64,000 nt of DNA from the NCBI RefSeq assembly GCF_024713945.1, contig NC_134678.1, positions 2,232,001 through 2,296,000 on the forward strand. Direction: 5' to 3'. The stretch is from Dermatophagoides farinae (lineage: Eukaryota; Arthropoda; Arachnida; Sarcoptiformes; Pyroglyphidae). Positions within the stretch are counted from its first letter, which is position 1, and each line of letters starts with the position of its first letter. Positions 1 through 20,000 of the stretch are shown one piece after another. The notes beneath the pieces were generated by a model. It was not told the DNA's origin. It searched no databases and worked only from the letters and a program-made list of their open reading frames with translations. A program made the translations under genes and the position numbers.

Positions 1-1
1 T

Positions 2-5773
<5,772 letters not shown>

Positions 5774-5813
5774 TAGGAATTTTTCTTTTGAAAATTTGAG
5801 GCAAATTTGACTA
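5774..5813 (-). other. Probable 5' UTR part of the first visible SoxD exon, with upstream splice acceptor
   Basis: On the minus strand the sequence TATTAATC (branch-like) is followed by a pyrimidine-rich stretch and TTTGTAG ending at 5814. That is a good 3' splice site placed 40 nt before the first ATG. It suggests that an upstream, perhaps non-coding, exon is spliced here and that the in-frame codons above 5813 are intron. A tandem TAG at 5811-5812 could give a 3-nt shifted acceptor. Confidence 0.5.
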
Positions 5814-6155
5814 CTACAAATTGAATAAAGACACACACTGATTAATACACTGAGATAAAAACGCAGAATGAGATGATGATGAACCAGAATCACTAGAAAA
5901 TTGTTCAGCTATCGTTATTATATATTTATTTGTGAATTATGATGAATCAGTGAAACAGAAATCAGGATGGTGCGTTGTATTGTTTGTTGTCAAAATTCTG
6001 CATTTGTAGTTCTTGAATTCGTCAAAATTAATAATTAATAATGGAAAGTGAATAAAATAGAAAAAAAAATAAATTTGTTAGCTATATATTATCATTAAAT
6101 GACTATATAAATTCATATATATATTATGAGTATAAAAAGATGTCACTGTGTAAAA

Positions 6156-6163
6156 TGACGTCA
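6156..6163. promoter_or_regulatory. Perfect CRE palindrome (TGACGTCA)
   Basis: The full 8-bp CREB/ATF consensus lies about 380 bp upstream of the first visible SoxD ATG. TATAAAAAG occurs at 6131-6139 on the plus strand, the wrong orientation for SoxD. Sequence match only; a single 8-mer can occur by chance. Confidence 0.25.
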
Positions 6164-9116
6164 AATTTGAAAGGAACATTGAATGTTATCATTAGATATC
6201 ACTCACACACACACACACACACAGATATATAAACACCATTATTCAATGATCAAATCAATAATGTTGGTGTATCGATAATCAATCCAAGTGTTGATGTTGA
6301 TAATGATGGCGATAAATGATGATGATGATGATGAATATAATGATAATTAATAAACTTCGCATACCAGTTTTGATAAACAAAAAAACAAAAAAAAAATGAA
6401 CGAAAGACAATAACGAAATACCTAGGCCATTAAAATTCAAGTTGACAAATGGTTGATGGTACATGTACAACTTCAGAAATCATCATCAACATCATCATTA
6501 TTCGATGACTGTGTGTCGTTCGTCGAAGCTAATATGTTCATGCAACGACGATTCGATTCATTACAATGAATTAAATGATTAGCATCATTTTTTTTGATCG
6601 ATCAAATTGAATGTTTTTATTATAGCAGCAGATAAACTATGATCATGTCAGGAGTGGTAATAAGTAGAAGTAAGTAATTTTTTTTTCTTTTTCCAACATT
6701 TTATGATTCCAACAACAAAATTTCATTACTATATAGTCAACTTATTGTGTTTAGCTTTCATTTTCATTTTCAATTCCTTAATCATTCATTTTATCATCAT
6801 CATCATCATCATTATCATCCATTCGTCATTTTTTTTTCGTTGTTAATTGCAAGTTAATAGCAATGATGATGATGATGATGATGATGATAACCAATAACAA
6901 TAATTTAACCAAAATAGATAAATAGATGGATGGATGGTCACATACTGAGAAGGTTTCATAACCATCATCATCATTATCTTTATATCAACATTGAACATTG
7001 TTTTTGGCTGATGAGACATCGATATTGTAGGCATTCCACAATTCAAGAACAAATGTTAATGTCAATATCAATCAAACATTGAACATTAAATATAAAAAAT
7101 ACAGACATACCAGAAAAAAAAATTTTAACCCTTCATTCTTCTAACCAAAAAAAAAAAAAAAAATCAACATGATGAAATTGATGGAATTTTTTTCTATCTA
7201 TAATAGATTCATGAATAATTAAAATTGCATCATCACTGAGAATACATACAGATGTTAGAAAAATGATCTGCATCTGGCTTTGAATGAAAACAACAGTGGT
7301 GGAAAAAATGATGATGATGATGATGATCAATGATCATCACCATCATTGACATTATTGTTTCATTTTATTCATTCAATTTTTTTTCTTCTTATTTGTTTTT
7401 GTTCATCAGTTCATATTATCATTATCATTTTTTTTTTTTTTTGAAAAATAAATGAAAATGTCCTCGTAAACAATTCGATACAGTAAATAATGATAATCAA
7501 TTGATTGTGAACAAAGAAAAAAAAATTCACAAACAACAAACACACCACGTTATCATCGTTGAAAAATAATTTTCCCTTGAATAAAAATTGATTCAAATAT
7601 ATTGATGATAAAGGAAAAATTGTTGATGGAAATCATAAATGAAGAAAAAAAATGATGAATAACAAACGAAAAAAAAAATAAAAGGCGGAATGAATGGTAT
7701 TTGTCTCGTGTTTTCATTGTCAATCATTATCCATCCATTCATCGGATCAAGTCATCATTTTCCGAAAAAAGCGTTATGATGATGAAAACAAATGTGGCAC
7801 ATACACACACACACATATATATATATGAGTAACAATACAATCGATTAATTTGCAATCTAAATACAATCCGAATTGATTTTTAGGTACAAATGTGAATACT
7901 CATCGATGAATCAACAAGTGTTCCAATTTTTTTTTTTTTTTTTTGCTGGCTGAACTATGAAACTACATGGTTTCGTTTTTCATTGTGTGAAATTTATAAT
8001 GAATGATGATGATGATGATGATGATGATTTTTTTTTCGGAATGATTGATTTGAAAAATAATAATGGTGACACACATATATGAAAAAAAAACAAAAAATTT
8101 TGTTTTTTTTTCCATTTACTTCATCATTTCTGGTTGTATGGATAAAAATAGATTGTTTTCAACAACAGAAAAAAAACTGTCAAATATGAATGACAAGAAG
8201 AAAAAGAAAAAATCCACATAAAATGTGACTTACACCAATTATGATTATTAATAATATATAATATCGGTTGGTTTCATGAAATGATACAAGCGGTAGGTTA
8301 ACTTATCAAAATAAAAGAAAAAACATGAATGTTTTGTTTTTTATATGGAATTGAAACAATGAAAAATTTGATGATTACAACAATAACCACTACAACAATA
8401 ACAGCAACAACAACAACAACAACAACAAAATCGACGACGACGACAATAACACTAAGAAACAAACGCATATTATTCAAACAATAATTATTCAAATGCACAA
8501 AGTTTTGTATGGAAAAAAAAGTCATCATCATCATCAACATGGCAACAACAGAAGCCAGGCTCAATATATAATGATAATCAACATCATAAAATGAATCTAA
8601 TTAACCATTGTAACATGATGAAGCAGCAGCAGATGTAAAAAAAAAGAAACAAAAAGAATGATGATTTCAAATACTACAAAAAAAAATTTATTGTGAATGT
8701 AAAATAATTTTTTGTTTTTGTTTTTGTTGTTGTTGTTGTAGCTGCTGATGCTGCTGCTGTTTTTTTTTTCGTTTGTTCACAAAACCACAATGAACACTAT
8801 AAATACAAATGATGATGATGATGATGATCGGCATTTTTTTCCATCATTTCGATTCGGTTTTTCATTTTTTTTTCAATGAAATGAAATGAAATCCAGAAGA
8901 TGCGTAAATGATGATGATGATCTTATTTCCTTTAAATTTTTTTTTTTGCTCTTCTTTTTTAAAACTTCAAAAGTGATGATGCTAATGGTGATTGAATCCA
9001 CACACACACACACACACACACACAGACATCAAGAAAAAGAAAAGAAGAATGAACCGTAATGAATGAATCAATGCAGCAAATCAAGAAAAAAACCAACAAA
9101 CAAACAAATATGCAAG

Positions 9117-9152
9117 CAAACAAACAAACAAACAAACAAACAAACAAACAAA
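9117..9152. repeat. (AAAC)n tetranucleotide microsatellite
   Basis: About nine AAAC units in tandem, reading CAAACAAAC, following a GCAAGCAAAC variant start. Confidence 0.9.
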
Positions 9153-9627
9153 ATGAAGAAAAAAAACACTGATAAATCTATAAATAGACAATAATTTATC
9201 TTGAAAGATTTATGAGTGAAAGGCGATGAAGATGATGTGGAAGAAAAAAAAATCAAAGAGAAAAATAAAATAAAAAAATTTTCCAAGATTTTTTTTTCGT
9301 TCAAGTTTTCCCTTTTTCATCTGTTTTCTTCGACAACAGCTCATTTTAACACTTACAACAACACTGTAAAACACAAAAGAAACACTAACTAAATCTCAAC
9401 TAACCCAACGAATGCCTACAAACACACACAGTTCAAAAATGCTTCTATTTCATTTAAAAACAACAGCAAGCCGAGAAAATTAAAAAAAAACCATGTGTAT
9501 AAGGCTATAATCGAAAAAAAATTGGTTCATTTAATCAAAGTTCCCACAAAACCATCGAAAAAGAAAAACCATGATGATGACCAATACAGTAAACATCGTT
9601 CAATCTAAACTCATTATTATTGTTCAT

Positions 9628-9630
<3 letters not shown>

Positions 9631-9662
<32 letters not shown>
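9631..9662. repeat. (GT)16 microsatellite
   Basis: Uninterrupted GT dinucleotides directly after ATCATCAT. Confidence 0.95.
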
Positions 9663-9663
<1 letters not shown>

Positions 9664-10805
9664 AATGATTTTCAAGTTTTTTTTTGGTGGATAAAAAAAA
9701 ATGTCCAATTAAACCAACGAACAAGAAGCTATGGATAATTGCTATGCAATACAAGATTGATAATACCACGGAGAATGGTTATATGGTATGGTATAGATAT
9801 AATCAAGAAAGAACTTTATACACACACACACACACACAAAGTTATAATAATAAAAGATGTGATCGAATCGGTTTTTTTTTGTTATGGCTACTGCTGTTTG
9901 TATAAATGAAACACACACACACACACACACACACATTTCTCATTGTCCGACAAATATCTCTTCCTCTATCTAGAATCTATCCATTTCAGTAATATCAGTA
10001 ACCGTAAATCATTGTAAAGATTACAGAAAAAAAAACAGAACGATTATTTTCCATCATGACAAACATTTGTATTTGTATTTGTATATATAGATAGATAAAA
10101 TTTATACGTCTAAAAATGTTGATGATGATGATGACCAGTGGACAATTCCCGAAAAAATTTTTTTTTTCATCACTATAGCTCTTCCTCCCGGTGTAATACA
10201 CACATACACACACAAAATGATGATGACGATAATGAATGTTGACGAGCAAAAAAAAAAAAATTTTATGAAACATTCATTTATATAGGCATAAATTTCTGTC
10301 AATGATGATGATTTTTTTTTTGTTTGTTTGTTTGTTTCCATGGAAAACATTATTTTTTGGGTGTCCATGATATGTATGTGTGACTAGAGATTGGTAATCA
10401 ATTTTTTTGTTGTTATTTTTGAAAAGTAATTTTAACCACATTAAAAACAAAAAAAAAATCTTCTTAATCTTCCCCATACACATAAATACTGTTGTAACAT
10501 GTATAGGAAGCTGAATTATTATTTTTTTTCTAGAAAAAAAAATAAAATAATAAAGAAGAAGAATGCATCTAAATTTTCCAAAATGTAAATTCGCAACCTG
10601 TATGACATTTCATATGGATACACATATGTGTATATGATGAAACAGAAAATCAGTGGGATAGAATGTTTGTGTGTGTGTGTGTGTGTATGTATGTTATATT
10701 GTGGCATTCATATCCATACATCCAAATCAGACATTTTCATATCAAACTGAATGGTAAATTAAATTGTCATAAATTCATTGAAAATCTAGATTGAAAAAAA
10801 AACTA

Positions 10806-10810
<5 letters not shown>

Positions 10811-10854
<44 letters not shown>
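10811..10854. repeat. (CT)22 microsatellite
   Basis: Uninterrupted CT tract of 44 bp, the longest homopurine/homopyrimidine dinucleotide tract in the window. A (GT)n tract follows at 10912-10940. Confidence 0.95.
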
Positions 10855-10856
<2 letters not shown>

Positions 10857-10911
10857 AAATGATAATGTCGATTGTGGAATGTATCGCAATTGATTATTTT
10901 GCGATAATGTG

Positions 10912-10914
10912 GTG

Positions 10915-10940
<26 letters not shown>
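10912..10940. repeat. (GT)n microsatellite
   Basis: Uninterrupted GT dinucleotides, about 55 bp downstream of the (CT)22 tract. Confidence 0.95.
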
Positions 10941-10946
<6 letters not shown>

Positions 10947-13362
10947 TATTTTCCAAGAACAAAAAATAATAAACGATGACACCTTGATCATCATTTATTC
11001 TCTCGATATTTAGACACACACACACACACACATTAGGTTATAAACTTTATGTGATCATTTCACACCAAGGGAGCATCGAAAAAAAAGGAATAAAAATAAA
11101 AAATCTAAGGTGAACATATATATAGAGATATATATAGATAAATTAAGACAACTAGACAAATTGCAACAATAAACACACACACACACAAGACAAGTTGAAT
11201 ATAGACAGATATAGATAGATATATTTTATATAAAGTTCATTGAATCGTGCCACACAATGGTGTTCAATATGCAACCAAAAAAAAAAAAAAAAAACAGCCA
11301 TTATAATGATGATGAACAATACAAAAGATTTCAAGCAGAGTGATCTATTTTTTTCCATTCACAGTGTTAATATAATAATAATAATTCAAGATTGAAATAA
11401 TGATGATCATTGAAAATGACGATGATTTTATTCATTTGTATTCTAATCAATATCTATTCGATTATTCGATTCAAAAAAAAAGACGAAATGTAACGATAAA
11501 TCCAAAATACTATCGACTGAATAATGATATGGTGATTGAATTTTTTTTTTTTTTGAAATCCAGTTCAACAACAACAACAAAAATCATTTGATGGACATTG
11601 AATGAATAAACTTGATTTATCATTCAATGTATATGGGTATAATGAACCTATTGATGATATGAAAAACAGAGCGAAAGATTATGAAATAAATGTATTGTTG
11701 TTGTTGTTGTCATCTTTCGATGAGAAGATAATAAATTCTACATACACATAACATAAAGCATTGATTCATAGATTGACCAGATTGAAGTTTACTAAAAGCT
11801 AAATAACAACAACAACAACAACAACAAGAACAACAAAAAAGCACAAGACAAAGACCTCTCTCTCTCATCATCATCATCATCGATCGATGATCAGATGATT
11901 TGTATCGATTGAAACAATCATCAATGAAGATAAAGGCAAAGATGAAGACTATGTTGTTGATGTATACGGAATTATTAATCAATATATCGATGTTAAAGAA
12001 TGAAAAATATGAAAACAAAGAAGAAGATAGAAACATCCAATCAACTTATCAATAATAATAACAACAAGTTATCATCAACATGGTAATCATCATCATCATC
12101 ATCATCATCGGATAATATGCATACAAAAAAAAATGAACAAGAACAATATTTTATTATTATACAATACAACTTGGCTACTGTCGACACCGATTAACAACGA
12201 AAACAACAACAACAACAACAACAACAAAAAAGAAAGAAAGAAAATATTAAATATGAAAGATTATTAATTCGTTTAATTATCTGTAACATTATGTTAATCA
12301 CAATTTGTCTGAAAGACTGATCTCAATTCTTTGATACGTACATATATATATACCTAACTGGCTGTTGTATGGAAAAATTATCGTAGAATGAAGCAAAAAA
12401 ATCGAATTTGGATCAATCAATTTTTTTTTGTTTTTGTTTTCTCGATTATAAACTACAATAACAACAACAACATGATGATGATGATGATGAATAGAAGTAA
12501 ACAATAAAAATGGAAATTCTGAATTTTTATTTTTTTTTCCATTGAACAAGTAGAAAAAAAAACACAGACAAGCCAATGATCTTATAATGATGATCATAAT
12601 AAAGATAACAAAGAAAAAAAAACATCATTTTAATGATCTTAAATGGCATGAATAAAACAAAAATCGAGTAAAAAACAATGGAATAAAAACAAAAAACAAA
12701 AAAAATAAAGGGTTGAAGAATTTAAAATACACACACACACACACAATTTTCAATGTTTTTTGGATCTGTTTTTTTTTGCATTCAAATCGATTTGATTATG
12801 AGATTTATTTTTTCCCGTTGATGATCAATTAAGATGTTGTGAGTGGCTACATGAATTTCGACAAAACAAATGAATGAATATACATGTATATGAATCGAAT
12901 TTGAGCGCTATTATTATCTTTCATTCGATGAAACAACAACAACGACGACAATAAAAACAAAGACTATGATGATGATGATGATGATAATAGTGATGTTAAT
13001 GATCAAAGAAGAAAAAAAAATCAAGGGAAATTATTCTCTTTTTTATAATGAACATATATATATTATTATTATGGCAATTCTTTCATCGTATTACAATATA
13101 TGACAATAGATTAAAAATTTGGATGGATATATTAAAAGAAAAACAATGAATACAATCTCTATACTACTGATCGTTACTAATTAAAGCTTCGAAAGTTGCA
13201 ATCATTATTTCTAATATATTGATGATGATGATGATGACGACGACGACGATGATGATGATGATGTTCGATAATCAGGAATTGTTGAAAGAAAAACACTGAG
13301 TAAAAAAAAAATACTAGACAATAGAAATAAGCCATAACAATCTAAATGTACACAACAAAAAC

Positions 13363-13411
13363 GATGATGATGATGATGATGATGATGGTCATGATCATCA
13401 TCATCATCATG
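13363..13411. repeat. GAT/ATC inverted repeat (hairpin)
   Basis: A (GAT)n block is followed, after GGTCAT, by an (ATC)n block, so the two triplet runs are reverse complements and can fold back on each other with a few-base loop. Confidence 0.75.
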
Positions 13412-16258
13412 TCCATCAATCTTTAGGTTTTTTTTTGATCAATGATCAAGCTATCAATATATATATAATATATGAACAAATGAAACAAAACAAAATGTGT
13501 TCGGAAAACAATGAGAATAATAATATAATCGAAAATGAAAAGAAACGAAAGAAAAAAAAAATATATATACATACAAAACTATAAGTTTGCCTGAAGCTGG
13601 GTGGACGACCTGGATCAATCAATCGATGGATGAATGGATGGATGGATAGTCTTGTTATAGATGGATAACCAACTACTATATCATATACCAAGATACAAAT
13701 ATCATCACCGTATATGATATCAACATATATACACTTGTTGTTGTTGTTTGTTGGTTGTTGTTGTTGTTGGTTGTTGTTTTACCATTATATCTCATTGCTA
13801 CTATGGTTTATTATTAATTTCACAAACGCCTTCATAATACAATGAACAAATTTTTTTTGTTTTTGTTTTTGTTTCTTTCCTTCTTGTTTCTACTTTTGTT
13901 GTTGTTATCCTCAAAATCCTCACTATGTGTATGAAAAAAAAATTTTCTACACCACACACACACACACACACGTTAATAGTGATGGTCCTCAATCATCAAT
14001 TTATTTGTTTCCATCAAAGCTTTAAGCATTGAGTTTGGATTTTTTTTTTTGTTATATAACAATCGATCGATGATAATTTCAAATTATCGGCCAATTATTT
14101 TTTTTCTGGATAAAATGATCTCTACTTAATTCAGCGTCATCATCATCATCATCGCCATCACCATCGGCGTATTCACACAAACACAAACACACACACACAC
14201 ACGATACATTCCAAGTTATAATTATTCCAGTACTTTTTTTCCTGTATTATGGATTTCTTCATCATCATCATCATCATTTTTAATGGAATAAAAATTTCCA
14301 TCGACTCATCTTTTTTCATAACTTCGACAATTATTATATATCAAAATTCACTATTATTAGTTGAATATTAAATATTGAAAATAAAATGCATTGAAAAGGT
14401 GTCAATCTAGGCCAAACGTTCTATGAAAACATTGAAATTTTTTTTTTATTTTTTGATAACAACAACAGCCAAAAAAAAATCAATTAATCGATTCAATAAA
14501 CGAATATATTGTTGATAATGGCAGTATATGATAATCAATGAATGTCCACAAAGATGATAATAAATAATTTCTCGTGAGTATACACATACTGTGAGTGTGT
14601 GTGTGTGTGTGTGAAACCAATACATGAATTGATTGATAATCTATCGATCAAAGAAAAAATAGATGCATCATCAGATTATTGTAGCGACAATCTATTGATC
14701 GTTTCTCTCTCTCTCTCTTTACTTGTTGATCAATAGACAATCGTCGCCAATTTGTCGACATCATTATCATCATTGGATAAAGAAAAAAAAACTGAGCGAA
14801 AGAAAAAATAGAGATACCTGAATTTTCAATGATGGTAAATGATTGAAAACTATTTAGTAAATCAATCATAAATTTTTCTTTCCTCTCCATTATCATCATC
14901 AATAGCATCATTATCATCATTGAAACTATACGAAACTAGTCATTTTTTTTGACGGTTTTGTTCCAAAACGCGAAAAAAATAAACGTTTTATGATTCGCCT
15001 ACACACACAATGGGAAAGTATACAAAGATATTGACCATGTTTGATCATAGGAAACAAAAACAAATTGAGCCGAACACAACTTTGCAAGAATTTAGCGAAA
15101 AAAATGAGCAAAAAAAAGATTATTTATTACCTTAAAATATCGATAATTCGATGGCTAAATTTTTTTTCCACTTTTTTCTTCATTTAGTTACCGACAAAAC
15201 ATTATTATAAAAACATGATGATCATGGTTCATGATTATCATGGAAGACAAAAGAAAATGACGACATATCATTATAATGATTATCATCATCATCATCGTCG
15301 TCGTCGTCATGAGCTTAATGGAAAAAACACGCCGGTAATAATCTATTGATAATCAATAAATGATTCGGATCCAATATGAATCAATAGTTTCATTATTATG
15401 ATGATGATGATGATGATAGGTAAATCATCAAGAGGCTAGACAATTTCTGCTGTTCTGTTATTGATTCTCTCTGTTCTCTGTCTCTCAATTTTTCTTTCAC
15501 ACACACACACACACACAATTTAATTCTTGTTCATTCATAATTTTTCTATTTTAAACCAAAAATGGAAGAGAAAAAAAATTCTTCCATCCAAATTGACTGA
15601 CCACATCACTGTTCAATCATTTCAAATACATTTGGCCAGAAAAAAATAGACATTTTCTTTTGTAAGAGAAAGGGTCTAATCGAATCCATTACTATGATCA
15701 CCGCATATATACAATTCATTAATAATAACAAATGATTAATGAATCATCAATCGATTTTTTTTTACCAATTTTGAAGAAAACATGTTACCATACATCAATA
15801 TAATAATTGTGTGTGTGTGTATGATGAATGAATGAACGGATGTTCATGAACAAAAAAAAAAAAAGACAATGTCAATTGTTGTTGCCATTTCAACGATAAT
15901 AGGTTGTCATTCTTATTAGAAAACGTGTGTCTTTTGTAAATGTGTGTGTGTGTGTGTGTGTTCGAGTAACAAAAACAAAAAAAAACCGACCAAAGAAAAA
16001 TGAATGATGCAAATGTTACAACAATTTACAATACAATAAATAAATGTGTTATATACAGACACACATTTTTTTTCCATACATCATTCATCATCATCCACAT
16101 CTATGGTAATAATAAATGGAAAAGAGAAAAAAAAACCTACGAAAAAATAATTATCGACAAATTTGTTTTTTTTTTCTTTCAGGATAATAATAAAACAATC
16201 ATCAATATTATAATAGACTGATGATATGATGAAATGGCGACATCAATTATTATCGACC

Positions 16259-16284
16259 AAAAAAAAAAAAAAAAAAAAAAAAAA
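16259..16284. repeat. Poly(A) tract, 26 nt, preceded by CC
   Basis: A pure adenine run that begins directly after GACC. It is one of several long A/T tracts in the window with a CC (or GG on the other strand) border. Confidence 0.95.
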
Positions 16285-17949
16285 CAATGATAATGATGAT
16301 TGATCAATAAATGGAGAATGAAAATTAGCTTATCATTATCATCATTATATATAGGAAAATGTAATGGAAAAAAAAATTTATCAAATTGAAGAAAAAAAAA
16401 CTTTTCCCATTTTTTGTCGACAATAATAATGGCTATTATTATTATGGACAACAACAACATGATCAGTAAATTATGTCTTGAAGCGACTAGAAATTGAAAA
16501 TTTTTCTACGAATTGATTTCGATACAAATTCATTTTTTTCATTTTTTTTTGTTATGTTTACGGAAGAAACAACAACAGTTATCTTAACAAAAAAAAAATT
16601 GAAATCGACTTGTGAACATTGTGGATAGATGAAAATAATGATGTGAGTTATAAATATGATGATAATCAAACATACCTTATATTGCATATTTTATTTTTTC
16701 GTTGTTGATGAAATTTCGTTGATAATCATTCGAAATTCTGTGGAAAAAAAACAAATAAAAAAAAAGAAAAAACAATTAATTAGTATATGAATATCAAAAA
16801 AAAAACAATATGTCAAAATTCAAAAATGAAATGTTCATCATACATCAAATCAAATCGAGAAAACACACACACACATACACATAAAATCTAAATGGCAACG
16901 ACATTGTCAAAAAAAAAAACATCAGCACATATCACACACAAGTTGGATGAATTAGCCAACATGATATGAAAAGCAATGAAAATGACATTTTTAATTCAAA
17001 ATAACAAACTTCGTATATATTTCAACGGTGTATAGAGTTTTTTTTTTTGGTTGTTTGAAGATTTTTTTTCCGAAAGAAAAAAAAATGGTTATAAAATTTT
17101 TTTTTTCAAATTTTATTTATTCTTTCTGATTTTCAAACAACAACAGCAAGAAACTTTTCTTTCAAAATGATGATGGATCTTCTTCTTCTCATCTGCTGTA
17201 CTGTTGTATTATGGCCTAAATTTTTTTTCTGTTGTTGTTGTTGCTTAGAATAACACTAAAAATATCCATATAAAATTTTGGCTCATTGAATTTTTCATTA
17301 TTTGTATTTTTTTTGTGTGTGTGTGTGAATGGAATTAACCATCAAAAAAGGACAAAAAAAAATTATGACAATCATCTCATCGTATAATGATCATGATGAT
17401 GACGATTGTCATTTGTCACACACATGTATGCACAGAAAATTCATTTGCTTGTTTGTTTCACTGCGCAATAATTTCAGAATTTGAGTGTTCATGGTGGAAA
17501 CAAATACCGCCGAGACAAACAAATAAAAAAAAAATTTTTTTAGCAATGAAAGCAAAAAAAAAAGACAATTACAATCACATATGGAATATATTTTCCAACC
17601 AAAAAAAAAAAAAAAAAACATAATACAGAATCAAATGAAAAACTGAAAGAGAATTTCATTGTTCCTATTTCCCAAAAAATGCAGCATTCACGTACATCAT
17701 TATCATCATCATACATTAAACCGGCGGATCTTAAATCTGTACATACATACATTTGATAAAATATTCTATTGTGCTGGTATAAAAAAAAAATTTGCTGATT
17801 ATCACAGAATACACAACATACAAAGGAATTGGATGAGGTGAATTCTGAATTAGAATTATGGATAATGATGATGATGATGAAAGTGATTAAGTTTCGTAAA
17901 ATTACGATATTAATATTATAATGGGTTGTAAAGTATGGTGATGATGGTA

Positions 17950-17991
<42 letters not shown>
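17950..17991. repeat. (TGA)14 microsatellite
   Basis: Pure TGA/GAT triplets. On the minus strand they read as a Ser, His or Ile run and create a long spurious open frame. Confidence 0.95.
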
Positions 17992-17993
<2 letters not shown>

Positions 17994-19100
17994 AACAACT
18001 GTAATTGAATAACACACAAATACACAAAGAATTTCAATGAATAAATCAAGAATTTAAGAATTTTGATTGAATAATTCACACAGCCATCATTATAATGATG
18101 AATATCAATCAGCCAATAAGTTTGTGTGTGTGTGCGATGACACGAACAAAGTAATGAAATGAAATAAACAAACAAAAATGGAAAAAAAATACAATTATTA
18201 TTTGCTATAGCTTGTATTGTTTGACTAAACACATTCTGACGAAACAATCAGTCAAATTTGAACAACAAACCGAATTATTATTAGTAACAGCTGCTGAAGG
18301 TGGCCCCGGCTCAACAACAACAACAACAATTATAATAAGACACCGACAAAAAAATCAATGATAAAAAAAATGAATAAATAAATACGACAACAACAATCAA
18401 CAACATAAGACAATGAAGAATCGGCAGTATGTTAGTCATGGTAAATTTTTTTGTTTGTTTGTTTGTTTGCCATATCTATCAGCAATAGCTATACATGACT
18501 GGCGATAATAATTCTTTTTTGTTTCATTTTCTGTGATCCAAGTATGATTGTGTTCAAAAGTGTCCGTTGTCAAGTTTTTCAAGTGTGTGTGTGTGTGTGT
18601 GTGTATGTTTGTAATCTTCACCGTCATCGATATATATGTTCACTATGGTGTTCTGTGTATATGTTTGTGTTGATGATAATCAGTAAATTTTTTTTATGGC
18701 CCATGACCACCACCACCACCACAACGGGATTTTATATTTGAATTGTTTTTTTTTTGTTCTAAGGCCGCGAATTGTCTATGTGAATACCGTAAAAAAAAAA
18801 TATTTGAATAATAATTTTTCTTTTGTCTATCGAATGATAATGAGTCAAAATAGTTTGATCATCCAGGTTCACCGACCGACCGACCGAATAAATCAAATCA
18901 ATTTATCAATTTTCAAAGCGGCTTTAATTGTCATAAATATTGGCTATTTGGTCAATTGTTAATTGAATGTGGAAAAAAAATGGACACCAACATGAAAAAA
19001 CTGTGTGAAGAAACAATCGTTATATATACACTGGTAAATAATCAATTTGGCTAGTAACAAAAATTCAATTTGAATTTACAAATAATCTTTTTTTTTCTTG

Positions 19101-19103
<3 letters not shown>

Positions 19104-19147
<44 letters not shown>
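19104..19147. repeat. (TG)22 microsatellite
   Basis: Uninterrupted TG dinucleotides, 44 bp, among the longest in the window. Confidence 0.95.
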
Positions 19148-19149
<2 letters not shown>

Positions 19150-20000
19150 CATCACCATCATCAAATTCGAACGATTTAATATATGTTGATCAAAATCATG
19201 AAAAGAACAAAAAGAAAAATCAATTCAATTCGTGATTTGACTTTATTATTCAATGATTTTTTTTGTGTATAAGATATGTGATCGCTTGAATATATATGGA
19301 AAAAAAATTTCTACCTGTTGAAGTGTGTGTGTGTGTGTGTGTACAATGAATGTTTCATTTTGAATTAATCGTTCAATCGATCATTGATCGATCAATCGAT
19401 GGATTGATTGATCGGAAAAAAACAACAAACGATTAGTAATCACAATGTATTTGGTTGGTCGTGTGCCAGTATTATACAAAAAAAAAACACAAACAGATAG
19501 AAAATTAAAAAAAAAATTCAATTCTCTCCTCTTATTATTCTGCATTTAATAAATGAATGAATGAATGAAAAAAAAATTAATCCAATAAACATGATCAAAA
19601 CAAAAGAATGAATACAATAAAAACAACAACGACAACAACAACAACAACTAACTGACTATTCATCGCAAAAAAACATTCATATATTCTTCAACATCGATGA
19701 AAACAAACAAAAAACAACAACAACCAATCGAACAGATTGATTGATTGTTAATACATCCAAATGATTGAACAATGAATGAATGGATACAAGTTATATAACA
19801 ATTTTGACAGGTAGATTTTTTTTAGCAAAGAAAAGTAAGTAAAAAAAAAATAAAATCCTATAGACAGGCAACAAAGATTATTTCCTACCTATTTAAATTG
19901 TTAGTTAATCAATACATACCAATCAATCGGTTAAAGACAATAGATAAATATAAATAAATAAATAAATAAATTCATATGAATTGTACAATGCAAATCAAAT

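Larger units (their letters stand above)
5816..9600. other. Region upstream of the first visible SoxD exon; no gene seen
   Basis: This is 5' intron or promoter-proximal DNA. It contains TATAAAAAG at 6131-6139 and a perfect CRE palindrome at 6156-6163. Repeats: (CA)n about 6203-6223, (GAT)n about 6862-6889 and 8002-8029, A17 after CC at 7147-7163, (AAC)n near 8404-8428, (CA)n about 9000-9024 and (AAAC)n about 9117-9152. A GTAAGT donor-like site on the minus strand lies at 8233-8228. Open frames here are repeat translations. Confidence 0.6.
9601..20000. other. Non-coding, microsatellite-dense region; no gene seen
   Basis: The segment is dominated by simple repeats: (GT)16 at 9631-9662, (AC)n at 9911-9935, (CT)22 at 10811-10854, (GT)n at 10912-10940, (GAT)n/(GAC)n around 13221-13263, A26 at 16259-16284, (TGA)14 at 17950-17991 and (TG)22 at 19104-19147. 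A GAT/ATC hairpin lies at 13363-13411. A 705-nt open frame on the minus strand at about 17540-18247 has no ATG near its start and reads through the triplet repeat, so I do not call it. Two strong poly(A) tracts (11277-11294, 17601-17618) begin after CC. Confidence 0.6.

Noticed and set aside
5774-5893. N-terminal extension of SoxD to 5893
   Set aside because: The upstream start would be a GTG, there is no ATG above 5773, and a good splice acceptor at 5814-5815 marks this as intron.
17540-18247. Longest upstream open frame, 235 codons on the minus strand
   Set aside because: It starts on TTG with no ATG until far inside, runs through a (GAT)n tract as poly-Ser and poly-Ile, and shows no domain or splice structure.
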